A DNA stretch of 64,000 bases from Cryptomeria japonica (taxonomy: Eukaryota; Streptophyta; Pinopsida; Cupressales; Cupressaceae): NCBI RefSeq assembly GCF_030272615.1, contig NC_081414.1:231943733-232007732 (forward strand), written 5' to 3'. The notes under the pieces were generated by a model. It was not told the origin of the DNA, ran no database searches, and saw only the letters and a program-made list of their open reading frames with translations. Position numbers and translations under genes: made by a program. Of the stretch, positions 48,159-58,724 are shown piece after piece. The stretch's first letter is position 1; each line of letters begins with the position of its first letter.

Positions 48159-49935
48159 TTATAATATTCTCTTACTGACATCATCTGTGAAAATATTCAA
48201 GTACTTAATAGTGACTTTTTCTAATATCCTCTTATGAGTATCATCAAACTTATCATAAAATTCAGAGAGTGGTTTCAAATTACCTTGCATAGTTATAACT
48301 TCTTCAACATCCTTGACTGATATGCTAGGTTTATTTGAAGCAAACTTTATTTTCTTACTTGCTTTTTCTTCATGAGAGGGCTTGTCCTTAGAGACTTTTG
48401 ATGCTTTTGTGCCCTTGGTCTTGATCTTCTTCATTGCTTCATCTGATTTTGTCTCTTCATAATCCTTAATGGTTCAGTGACATAAACACTTGAATTTTTA
48501 GCTTTCTTTCTCTTTCCTTCTTTGTCAGATAGTTTTCCTTGCGATTTCTCAGTGCTGACTGGCTTAGCAGAACCAAAGGAGGGTGTAGAGCTTCTAGTTT
48601 GTCTTGGCTTGCTAAGAGAGGTTCCCAGAACAATATATTTTTTCTTGGTGGATTTATCCTCTTCAGCTTGTTGTGATCTCTTCCTAGCCTCCTTGACAAC
48701 TTCTTTGGAGATTCCAATGCTCTCTGCATACTCCTCAACCTATTTTCTAAATTTCCTCACTATCTTAGGTTTCTTAAATTGGCTATGTAACTGCAAATCT
48801 TTTTTTGCAAAAGTGCCAAATGTCTTCTCTGAAGTGTCAATTGGCTTTCTCAATAGATGTTGAGCATGCATATCCATTATATGTGCACCAATTTAATACC
48901 CTATGGGCATGATCCAAACCATCCTAGGTTCTACTGCTTCCATTAAGCATTGATCAGTGTTAACCACAAAGATTATTGTGTCTTGGTACTTCTCAACAAT
49001 TGATTTAGGGATCCTTTCCCTATCCTACATTACACTTTGAAAATTCTTGAAATAACCACAAAGAGTGGTTCTTTAGGCCTTACTATCACCAATGCTATAT
49101 AAAAGTTCTCTGATTTGAACAACCACTGGTCTATCATTTGCCCATTAAACATTGCAATAATTCCCTTAACCTCATTCATGATGTAAAAGAATAAGCACAA
49201 GATCAAGGTTCCATACTTGAAGGTGTTCTTCTCGTCCTGATTTATCTTGGTCAGATTCTTCATTAGTTCACTCCGCAACAAATCACATAAATATTCTTTA
49301 TTTTCCTTAATCATCTCATAGGTTGCATAGATTGTAGTATCACATACATAGTTCTTTTAGCTGGAGTGATGGATATTGTAACCAATCACTATTGAAGAAA
49401 ATTTTACATCATGCTCAAGTATGTCATTGATTCTCATTTCCCTTTTGTCAAATTTTGATCCGGTTGTATCAGTAACTAGTTGGTTCTTCATGAACTTAAT
49501 TGTAGGCAAATCACTGGATGAGCTTAGACCATTTACAACCTTGATTGCATTCTTGGTTATCATGAATGACTTTCTCAACCACGTGAATTCATCATGAATT
49601 TGGCTTGACACATACCAGATCCATTCATTTTCATTGGATAGCGGGAACTTGACAACTTGAACAAAGTTCTTCTCATCCAACACTGTAAATTATGGTTTAA
49701 GCCTGAAGTCATTTCCTAATAGTTGCCTATATTACAAATTCAACAATTGTGAGCTTCGTAGCTCCTCAATGTTTGCATGAATGTAAGACCTAATGTCTTT
49801 GACATGAAGAACTCCATATGGAATTGAGAAAAATGCACTTAGTAGGTCAATCTCAACAGATTTAAAGGGGCACTTCTTGAATTTTGGGTGAGATATTTGA
49901 GTGATATCAACAACCAACAGTGTAGCCATTTTCAA
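48159..49935 (-). pseudogene. B3 accessory ORF, decayed
   Basis: Starts at a MATLLVV methionine (49929) or two residues earlier. Open pieces 49935-49735, 49683-49357, 49314-49030, 48738-48466 and 48434-48159. Landmarks shared with B1 and B2: SHPKFKKCPFKS, IPYGVLHVKDIRSYIH, DEFTWLRKSFMITKNAI, KFSSIVIGYNI, and a WIMPIGY segment near 48890. The second half is lysine-rich (SKVSKDKPSHEEKASKK), as in the other copies. Stops and frame changes are frequent. Function unknown. Confidence 0.65.
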
Positions 49936-50424
49936 TTTTTTTTTTTTTTAAAGAAATACCTTTCTCTCCGGATTAGGGTTTGACACGAAATTGCCTTCAC
50001 GCCTTGATCTCACAAAAATATGCTTGCAAAGCACTCTTAACTCCTTTCTCTTTGAATGCAAAGTGACAAATGAGAAGGTAAAGATACCTTTTATCATCTG
50101 CATGCTTAAATTTTTAGTGCAATAAATGCTCTTTCCCTAAACCTTTTGAATACCCTTGCTTCTCAAACTACTTTACAAAAAATCATATGCAGTGGATCTT
50201 CAATATTACTCGATTTCTTCTAAAAATCAATCCAAATCATCTGCAATACACTAATAAAACTTTTGCCAACCTGCCAGATTCAAGTACCAACTAATAGAAG
50301 GGGGCAATATGATTTTATTAGGAACTCCTCTTAGGCTAGAGGGCTTAAATCAATTCCTGGAGGAATTTCCAACACCAGATTCAGGTGCATACCCATATCC
50401 TGCAACAATCTCACTCTTCTTCAC
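49936..50424 (-). other. B3 inter-ORF spacer
   Basis: No coding sequence recognised. A T-run lies near 49938-49950. Same position as 248-778 in B1. Confidence 0.5.
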
Positions 50425-51600
50425 CTATTTCTTTCTTATTTGCCTTCTGATCTCATCCACATCTACTTTCCCTTTTTCTTTATCATATTTTTGGATACTT
50501 TTGTTCTTATCTGTCAGACCCTTCCTATCCACATTCTTTCTTTTGCAAAATCTTGCAATGTGACAGGATTTGTTGCAATTGTAGCATGCAACATTTCCTT
50601 GTCCAAATATGTAATTCACTTGATTTCCTCTTGATTTTCACTAATTAGAAATGTGTCCAAACCTATTGCATGCAAAACATGTAACATTCCCTTTATTGAA
50701 AGATTTATTTATCATACTTCTGTATTCATTTGATTTATGTCCATACTTATTGCATTTGAAACATTGAGCGCAGAAAGATGGACCATTTAGATTCATTCTA
50801 CTTCTACATTGAATAGCTTTATGACCAAATTTATTGCAAACAAAGAAATTACCATTGAAAGATGGATACCTTTGATCATTAGTTTGTCTTGCCAAAGACC
50901 TTTTAGATTTGTTCTTCTGATTTTCTGACTTAGGATCGCTTTGACTAGATCCAAAGCTTTCACCTTTATCAAACCCAAGACCTTGCTTGTCATTTGACTT
51001 CTTTTGGCTTTCAAGAAATACATAAAGTTTAGCTGAGCTAATCTTGAACTTCTCCTTTTACTCATTTGTAGTCATGAGTTCATCCCTAAGAATGACAATC
51101 TGCCTTTCAAGTTCTTCCTCATTGTGTGTGGATTCTTGCAAGTAAAGCTTCACTTGGTCAATCTCACAATGAAGTCTGCAACATTCATCAGTTTTTTGTT
51201 TCAAGGATTAATTAATATTCTATTAATTCTTCTTTCTTCCTTCAATTTCCTTGGTCAATCCCATCACCATAGATTCTATCTCATGTTTCAGAACTGCATT
51301 ATCTTTTGTAAGCTTCTCACATTCTTTTATCTTTTTCTTCAAGGCTTGACTCAGGTGACCATCATCCATGCTTTTGATTTCTTTATGCTTTAGTTGTTCA
51401 CAAAGTTCCTTTCTCTTTTTCCTGGAATTGTTTAGTTTATTTTTCATTGACTGAATGAAACTTTCAACATCCTTAAGGTTCACTTGCAACTCCCAGACTT
51501 CTGCTTTGGACTGATCAAGATCATCTAGTGCAACTCGGAGTTGTTGATGAAGACCACCAGAATCCATTGAACCACCTTCTAAGATCTTCCTCAAGATTTT
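50425..51600 (-). pseudogene. Gag-like coiled-coil and zinc-knuckle protein of B3
   Basis: The N-terminal part (about 51570-51223) is a charged helix (DDLDQSKAEVWELQVNLKD, then KKKIKECEKLTKDNAVLKHE), a likely coiled coil. The C-terminal part carries knuckles VCNKFGHKAIQC (first cysteine replaced), CFKCNKYGHKSNEY (last cysteine replaced), a CFACNRFGHISN start cut by a stop near 50641, and CYNCNKSCHIARFC. Homologous in order to the B2 protein at 28442-27276. It is broken by a stop and shifts. Confidence 0.75.
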
Positions 51601-51621
51601 AAAATTCCTTTGAGGAACCAA

Positions 51622-51633
51622 GCTCTAATACCA
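51622..51633 (-). other. Primer binding site of B3
   Basis: The minus strand reads TGGTATTAGAGC, one base from the initiator tRNA-Met complement TGGTATCAGAGC, two bases inside the LTR end. Confidence 0.8.
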
Positions 51634-51635
51634 TT

Positions 51636-52486
51636 TGTTGGAATCAAGGAACATTGAGAGGGGGGGTGAATAAGTGTTTTGCAAACTTTGATATTATTAA
51701 GCTGTTCTTTCAACCACTTAATACATTTAATCAAAAGAAAGATGCAAGAACATAAAACTAAAAAACCACAACACCATAAAATAAGGCTTTTTGTATGTGG
51801 AAAATTGATTAAGGTAAAAACCACGGTGGCGATGAACCCACAAAATAAGTATACTCTGCAGAAGTATTACAATGGGGAATGCACATGCATTCGGGCTCAC
51901 TGCCTAGAGCTCACTGCTCAAGAGAGAGGCTCACTACCTTCAAATCAATTAACAAAGATCACTGGAGTAATTTTACTAAGAATAGCATCTAAAAATTCTC
52001 GATTATAGTTTTGGTTAAGTATAATATACCAATTTCATACACTTCATCTCTCACTGCTCTGCTACACTGTCCTGTCAAAGATCCAAAGCATAGATCTCTA
52101 TCTTATGCACGTGAAACTACATATAATCCATCACCAACACCTTTTTCATCATCAAAATGATAAAAAATATTGATTATATATATTCACAATAAGAAATTAG
52201 ATCCATCGCTAGCTGGCTCAAGGACACATAACACTTTATTCAAACGTGTATGAACAATTGGTGGAATTCAAGCTTTAATGCTAATGCGGACCAAAAATGA
52301 TTGTTGACACGTTACCACACATGCTGACCAAAGAACTTGGATCACAAAACTAATCACCAAAATAGCTCCATCAAATCCGCACAAAGATCAACTACACAAG
52401 TCAACTTTTTCTTAATTAGGAGACCAGAACCCTGCACTCACAGGCTTGTAACTTGCACACGAATCATTTGTAATGGAAGGAATTTC
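51636..52486 (-). repeat. 5' LTR of B3, outer part lost
   Basis: Ends TTCCAACA on the minus strand and shares CCACCGTGG, a G7 tract, CTCTAGGCAGTG and GGTCCGCAT with S2. Similarity fades near 52440-52490; no TGTTGG start was found. Confidence 0.7.
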
Positions 52487-52489
52487 CCA

Positions 52490-53321
52490 CCTCAGGGATG
52501 ATGCATTCTTAGGGACAAATTATCCTTTTGATTACCTCTGTGAACTTGTGCTAAGATGATCCAGGGGATAAAATAACAAACCAGGGCAATTGGCCACGAT
52601 CTAGGACCCGTAGATGGCTCTATCAAGCCTCTGTCCCGAGGATGAGCATGTGGAGCTGGGACACCTACATGGTTCATTGTCGTCTTGTACAGACAAAGTA
52701 CAAAGTGCATATGGAAAGTTTCAAATACATGGATAAATGCATGGAACACAAAAAATGAATGAAGTAAGCTAAAATTTGCGAGATGCGAAATGACTGAAAT
52801 AAAACAAAAGGAAGGGAGAAGGATGAAAACACTCACTATCAATCCATAATTGATGCCTCCCGCTAAATGATGATTCTTCTCTATGAATCTAAACACAAGC
52901 AAGAAGGGAAAATGTTGGGGTTGTGTTTTGGAGCATGCCTAAGTTAGATCCCCGTTTTGGTGTTTCTACCTCCATGGTCAACCCAAGAAGCCACATGAAT
53001 AATAATATGATAAAGATAATTGAAAGGATGCAACATAAGATTGATAAAAGGTATTAGAAGATGGAAGAAAGAGATTAAGGAGACTTCCCTTTTATGAAAA
53101 TTATTGGAAGGTGTAGTGTGCTTGAGATGCTACAACAATGGTGGGGTTAATGGAATAATGTCCAAAGAGGTCTCCAAGAGCTTAACCTGCATGAAGATTG
53201 TCAAACTTGTCCAAGAATCCCTTCAGAATGCCTCTAAAGTGAAAGATAAAGGCCCAAGAAAGAATTTAGATGTTGGTGTTCACATACAGAGGCATTACGA
53301 TTCCTTTTGGACATAGGCATG
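52490..53321. other. Unassigned repeat-derived stretch
   Basis: No gene recognised. CCCCGTTTTGGTGTTTCTAC near 52949 resembles CCCCCGCTTTAGTGATTTCC near 53997 inside the element C LTR, so part may be a diverged copy of that LTR family. Confidence 0.35.
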
Positions 53322-54986
53322 TGTAGGGGAAAAAGCGAGACTAGGTTAACATGCCCTAATCCTAGCTTTTGACACACATTACGGAATACGAAAGAGCCTA
53401 GAGGTATCACACAATTGGCTACTTCTTCTTGTGAAAGAGAGAGCCATGGGCTACCTATTAGGATTTCTATTCCTTTGTTGAAATTGGAAGATCAAATGAT
53501 GCAAGTTCAAGCCCTAATCCCAAAATGCAAGTATGAACTAATAACAAGATTACAGAATTGGGATTAAACAATGAACAACTGTAAACACAAGGACAAAACA
53601 AGAATGCAGATGCATACCCAGAGTCAAAATCTGATTGAAAATGTTCGGGACGGGGGCGTGGGCGCCACTGTTCTGATTCTATCCCGAAAACTGCACCTGA
53701 AACTGCTGTTTTGCACTCTGGAAAACTGTCGGAAATGTCAAAAAATGCTGTCTGTCAGGAGGACCAGGGCGCCCAGCGCCTCTGTCCCAGGGACCAGGGC
53801 ACCTAGCGCCCCTGTCCTGGTAGGACCAGGGTGCCCAGTGCCCCTGTCCAGGTCTTTTGCTCTACAATTTGATGTGGAGTGCTGTCTCGACCTGCTCTTC
53901 CCAAATCTGTCACCTGCGGCGTCATTCGAGTCCCGAAACCTGCACTTATATCTGAAAATGGTAGGGGTGGCTATATAGGGTTTTGCCTTAGTCAAACCCC
54001 CGCTTTAGTGATTTCCACCTCCACGAATAGCCAAGTTGTTTTGTAAAATGTATTGTGTGTGCAGACCTAGTGTGTGCAAGGTCCTAAAATGCAAGAAAGC
54101 AAACTAGAGCAACCTAGAAAGTAAACCCTAATTGCTTGTAAATGATAATGTAAATGCTCTAAATCAAGATGCAAAGTGATCTAAAGCATGAATAAAGGAT
54201 ATATTGAAGCTTATGCAAAGACATGAAAACAATATGAAATCATACCCAACCCTCAAGGGAGGAGTACAAGCCAATCTTCAGTCGGTAATCTCCTATTGTT
54301 CTTCAATGTCTTCCAAGCCCTAAATGGATGAATGAAATTGATAAATGCTTGATAGAGGGATGTTGAATGTTGTTGAAGTCTTCAAAGATCTTCTCTTTCG
54401 CTGCATATGAGGTTTCTAAAAACAAAATTCGGATCCCTTCAAATGAAGAAAGAGAGCTCTTATGTAGGAAACCCTAGATCGTAATTTCATCTTTTGGCCG
54501 ACCTAGAGATTGAATCTCCCGCCAATTTCTTGGGGTTAAGCTTTATTTTATGATTTGATTGTGCTCCTAAAATTTCGAGAAAAATGTCCAGGACCATGTG
54601 CACTCCGGGCGCCACGGTCCCGACAACTTTTCACCAAATTTTCAGGGCCGTCAGATATGATGATTTTAGAGAGAATCCCAAAGTTACAGGTGATTTCGAG
54701 ATTTTTTGACCCTCGAAACCAAGCCCCCAAGTTCGAAATAGGACTTAATTAGGGTTTTTGATTGAGTGATGTATTGGAGGAATAAAATGAAAAGGGCACG
54801 CTTTAAGAAAAGGGCCCAACTTTATGATGCAAAGGATGATGAAATAGGACCTTAGACCTAATTAATTTGATTAATTAAGTGCTAAAGGAGAAATGCAATG
54901 CAAAATGTAAAATGCACCAAGGCGGGTGCTAAACTAGGTGTGAAATTGTACCACCCTAGCAAGTGCGTACAATTTACGATGCTACA
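53322..54986 (-). repeat. 3' LTR of element C (about 1,665 bp)
   Basis: The minus strand starts TGTAGCATCG directly after the purine tract and ends CCCCTACA, giving TGTAG/CTACA ends. TATATA at 53972-53977 is a plausible core promoter. The left end rests on the terminal repeat only and is less certain than the right. Confidence 0.7.
53758..53852. repeat. GC-rich tandem repeat in C LTR
   Basis: Three copies, about 32 bases each, of AGGACCAGGGCGCCCAGCGC-like sequence followed by CCCTGTCC. It lies downstream of the TATA box in the transcribed part of the LTR. Confidence 0.8.
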
Positions 54987-55001
54987 TTTAGCCCCCACTT
55001 T
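54987..55001 (-). promoter_or_regulatory. Polypurine tract of element C
   Basis: The minus strand reads AAAGTGGGGGCTAAA, immediately followed by the TGTAGCATCG LTR start. Confidence 0.8.
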
Positions 55002-55565
55002 AGCGGTCATATGAGTACTACGTGCATATGCAAGCTAAAGTACAGAAAAGTAAACATCATTTGAAAAAGGATATATCCATAAGTTGTCGGACGAAGCCCC
55101 CAATGGTATCTGCAGTACACAGTTAGGAACCGCACCCTACGAAACACACGTTAGATCACAAAATCACCTAATGCTTACTAAGGAAAGTGATGAAATTTGT
55201 GAGTAGCTATATGCCCCCCCTATTTTGACTTGCTTATTAGGGAGGTGAAACAGGGTAGCATGTTTACTTACGACAAATTGTGTAAGAGAGTATTGATGAG
55301 GGACGTTCACTGAATAGGCTTCATCAGAGCACTTTTTGGAACATCCCAAGAGTAGGGGAATGAAAATACGATTCCTATGCAACAAACAGCTTGAAAATCG
55401 CATCTCCCAAACTCAAGTTATGATGAAATGAATGATAGAGGAAAATTAGGGTTTCGAAAGTAAAGATAAAGAAATGAAAGTATATACTTTGAAAGTGACT
55501 TTTGCATTTGTCACTTTGTTGATTTCAGAATACTGTTCATTACAGCGGAGCCCACATAGCCATCA
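55002..55565. other. Region upstream of the PMD gene
   Basis: No ORF of note. It would hold the plus-strand promoter of the PMD gene, but no convincing TATA box was chosen. Confidence 0.45.
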
Positions 55566-58082
55566 TCATGCCTTCAGGATGACCGAAGCGTCCCACAAGG
55601 ATTGAGATCCTGCGCCAGGCCGTGATCGATGACGAGCCACTGGATGAGGTGAGTTGACTGAACGTTGACTTTTGATTTTCCGCATTTTGACTTTCTGTGA
55701 TCGTTTGCGGGCCCTGAAGTTTGACCCGGGCCCCACCAAGGGCACCATGGTCCCTGTGGGGTGCCCTGGTCCCCTCAGGGGGCCATGGTCCCTTCAGGGC
55801 ACCATGCTCCCTGACAGGGTGCCATGGTCCCAATCAAGGCTTGGCGAGGGATTTCAGGGTTAGCATACGATGTTCGACAGTTTGCATGAGTGATTTTGAT
55901 GATTGAGTACTGATTACAGTTATGTTTTTGTGTTGCAGGGTCTCCCATACATGAGAGAGCATACGACGAGACACATTCTTCACAGTTTGCGAGATCAGAT
56001 TCCGTGGCTGACTCAGGTAGAGAGAGACACATTGTCGATCGTGGGATTATGGTATGCGATCCTCATGCCAACCATTCGGTTCCATCCTGCGATGCTGATG
56101 GCACTGATGGAGCGATGGGATCCTGACACATGCATGTTTCATCTTCCAGTAGGGGAGCTGACGGTTACACTTGAGGACGTGTACCATATACTTCATCTTC
56201 CTATCAGAGGAGCTACTGTTACATACGCGACTGATTGGTTAGCGGAGGACCATCAGAGAGAGCAGGTATATTGCATAGGGAGAGTCATGCCGAGCGAGAC
56301 AAGAGGTCACATCATGGTCAGTTGGCTTTTACATCCTACAGGAGAGGTTCCCTTGTGAGACGCCTTATGATCGCCATCATAGCACTAGCCGTCTTCCCTA
56401 ATGGGTGAGGTACGCATATGCATGGGGGTCTCACATGGTGCATCAGAGCTATGGAGAGACACAGGAGAGTGTATGCTTAGGGTCAGAGTATGCTTGCACA
56501 TCTCTATCACGACCTTGAGGAGTATGTGTTTGGACAGCTTGATGACATGCACACTTCTGCAGGTGTGGGTATTTGAGCACTTCACATGCACTAGGCCTGT
56601 CGGCTTTTCGCTGAGTACGACGAGCGAGCGACCTAGGGTGTTTGCTTATCCACTTACCAGCGAGTGGAGATTTGGAGATCTGTTATATTGGAGAGTGATT
56701 TTTGATAGACTGACAGCTGAGGTGACCATATGGAGACCCTATCTGCGGATGCACAGATGGGATGGGATGGAGAGACAGTTAGCATGCTTACAGAGGAACC
56801 ACCTACTGCGGGGACGATATTCACATATCATAGTCCCATTCTACTTCGACCAAGTACGAAGGCAGTTTGGGCTAGAGCAGTGTGTTCCAGCTGATGTGCC
56901 CATCTATACTCGACACTCACGAGTCCTTCACAGACCTAGAGCAGTAGCGAGACCGATGATAGATGACATCGAGACTATAGATATAGTGGGATCTGATCAG
57001 GATGTAGTCATTGATTACTCTGCAGAGCCTGGAGCACAGCGCAGGTATGTCTCATGGTTTATGAGATCATACCCAGGGCCTATCTTTCCACCAGATCACT
57101 CGACAGGCCATCCTGGCCCATGGAGACATGGAGACCGAGATGAGGACCAGGGATCCAGGTCAGAGGAGCCAGAGGAGGGAGAGGGTCATGAGGAGGCAGG
57201 AGATCCTGATCCACCCACAGGAGATCAGACTAGTGTCGAGGAGGAAGAGGAGGAGGAGGAGGAGGAGGAGGACACAGATAGAGATGAGGATGAGGAGGAT
57301 GCAGGTGAGGATGCGGATGAGGATGAGGATGAGGATGACGAGGAGGATGATAAGGAGGAGGAGGATAGAGATGATGAGGAGGGGCCAGATGCAACTCCCC
57401 ACCATTCAGGAGATGATACCATAGCTCTGGATCCTCCTCTTATTCCCCAAAAGGGGGAACACGAGGTGATACGGAGACCTACTCCTAGTACCGTCCACCC
57501 TACACCCATCATGCATAGATTATTTGAGTGAGGGGAGCCTAGTAGTTCCCAGTCACAGATGCTACCATACCATGATCCCTACTAGCGTGAGGGAGATCCA
57601 GGTATAGTAGGTTTATATTGATTGATTAATGTTTTTGATGATATAGAATGGTACTAACAAAAATCTGTTCTACTACTACAACTAATGTGCAGAAGTGGCG
57701 TTCCCTGATTCAACAAGCAGTGATAGACATTTCCACGATGGCACAGATCCTGAGTTCCTCCCAGATTTCTTATAGGCCTCAAGGGAATGCAGGTCGGCAT
57801 GAGGACTTGTTCTCCCCATTCTGAGTACAGGTAGACATATGGAGGGAGAGAGAGAGAGTCCTATCAGAGGACCTTCAGTGGGCATGACGAGATCTAGCAG
57901 CTACTCAGACTGAGGCTTCCTCCTATCGTGCGATCCTTATGGATAGGGATCGTAGGAGTTCCTCTCGGAGTCACTCGCGGTCTATATCGCGCTACACACC
58001 CATGGGTCCACCTGCATGGCCAGATCAGGAGGGAGCATCTAGTCGACACTCTCCAACCACCAACCCTAGGGATAGGAGATGA
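55566..58082 (+). pseudogene. Plant mobile domain (PMD) gene, antisense within element C
   Basis: PMD (aminotransferase-like plant mobile domain) occurs in MAIN/MAIL proteins and in some Ty3/gypsy elements. Model: exon 1 about 55566-55648 (RIEILRQAVIDDEPLDE), intron 55649-55938 (GTGAGT...TTGCAG), exon 2 55939-57601, intron 57602-57692, exon 3 to TGA at 58080-58082. Exon 2 holds the PMD core: WDPDTCMFHLP, GELTVTLEDVYHILHLPIRG, RRLMIAIIALAVFP, MLAHLYHDLEEYVFG, and LLQVWVFEHF, then an acidic run. Exon 3 has RDRRSSSRSHSRSISR. Two frameshifts (near 56350 and 56545) and stops, such as TGA in exon 1 and at about 56403, make this copy a pseudogene. It is convergent with pol. Confidence 0.8.
55740..55835. 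repeat. Minisatellite in PMD intron 1
   Basis: Five copies, 19-20 bases each, of GGGCACCATGGTCCCT plus three or four variable bases. Motif and GC content recall the LTR repeat at 53758-53852 but the unit differs. Confidence 0.85.
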
Positions 58083-58148
58083 TTTTATGATGTAGGATAG
58101 GTCACATTTTGGATGTAGAGTGACCTATATTTGTATACGATCCACACA

Positions 58149-58150
<2 letters not shown>

Positions 58151-58196
<46 letters not shown>
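58151..58196. repeat. (CA)n microsatellite
   Basis: Perfect CA dinucleotide run of about 23 units, followed by TATATA, just after the PMD gene. Confidence 0.95.
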
Positions 58197-58202
<6 letters not shown>

Positions 58203-58724
58203 CATGCTTCTCTTTTGTCTCAAATGTGTTATCTTTAATGCTTAAAACAATGTATATTTTGTTTTGATTAAATCTAATACATTTGGTAGATGTACATGTA
58301 TGTTCAGGATTTAATTTCCATGTGATTGATTTCTCAATGCTCCATGATTAAATTGATACATGTGTGACTTAATTAAAATATTTAATCAAGTACTACATTG
58401 ATGATAGGGAAGAAATATGCATTAAGCCTAAGAATCATATAACTAGTGTGATTTAATTAAATACAACATGATACGATTCTACTTAACACATAAGACATTG
58501 TATGATATGCTAGCATAATGGAAACGTAAATCTTTTACAATTTACATAAATGAATTCAAGACAAACTATAAAGTAAAGAAACACGCTTGTCAAGAACGAA
58601 GCAATATAGATTAAACACCATAACATTTAATTCTATTTTGCTCTAATTAGGAGGTACTAACATATTACCCAATGTTGAAGAATTGAAAAGAAGATAGATG
58701 AAATGAAAGATAAGGAATGAAGAA
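58197..58724. other. AT-rich region between PMD gene and pol
   Basis: No ORF or repeat recognised. The two convergent genes end on either side of it, so it should contain both 3' ends. Confidence 0.5.

Larger units (their letters stand above)
48150..52486 (-). mobile_element. B3: third copia/Sirevirus-like accessory-ORF element, truncated both ends
   Basis: Minus-strand order: 5' LTR (51636 to about 52486, outer end lost), primer site TGGTATTAGAGC, Gag-like coiled-coil and knuckle protein, and accessory ORF. Same plan as B1 and B2, with no pol. The 3' end is lost at the junction with fragment E at about 48150. Confidence 0.75.

Noticed and set aside
56340-56562. Additional small introns to explain the frame changes in the PMD core
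   Set aside because: The acceptor-like CTTCTGCAG at 56561 and ATCCTACAG at 56341 would remove conserved PMD residues or need an intron of about 29 bases; frameshifts are the simpler explanation.
57160-57512. Minus-strand and alternate-frame ORFs rich in I/L/S or R/M over the PMD acidic tail
   Set aside because: They mirror the GAGGAG/GATGAG repeats that encode the acidic run; low-complexity shadows of the plus-strand PMD frame.
58148-58204. Possible telomeric or centromeric satellite
   Set aside because: Only a CA microsatellite with a short TATATA tail; no higher-order repeat.
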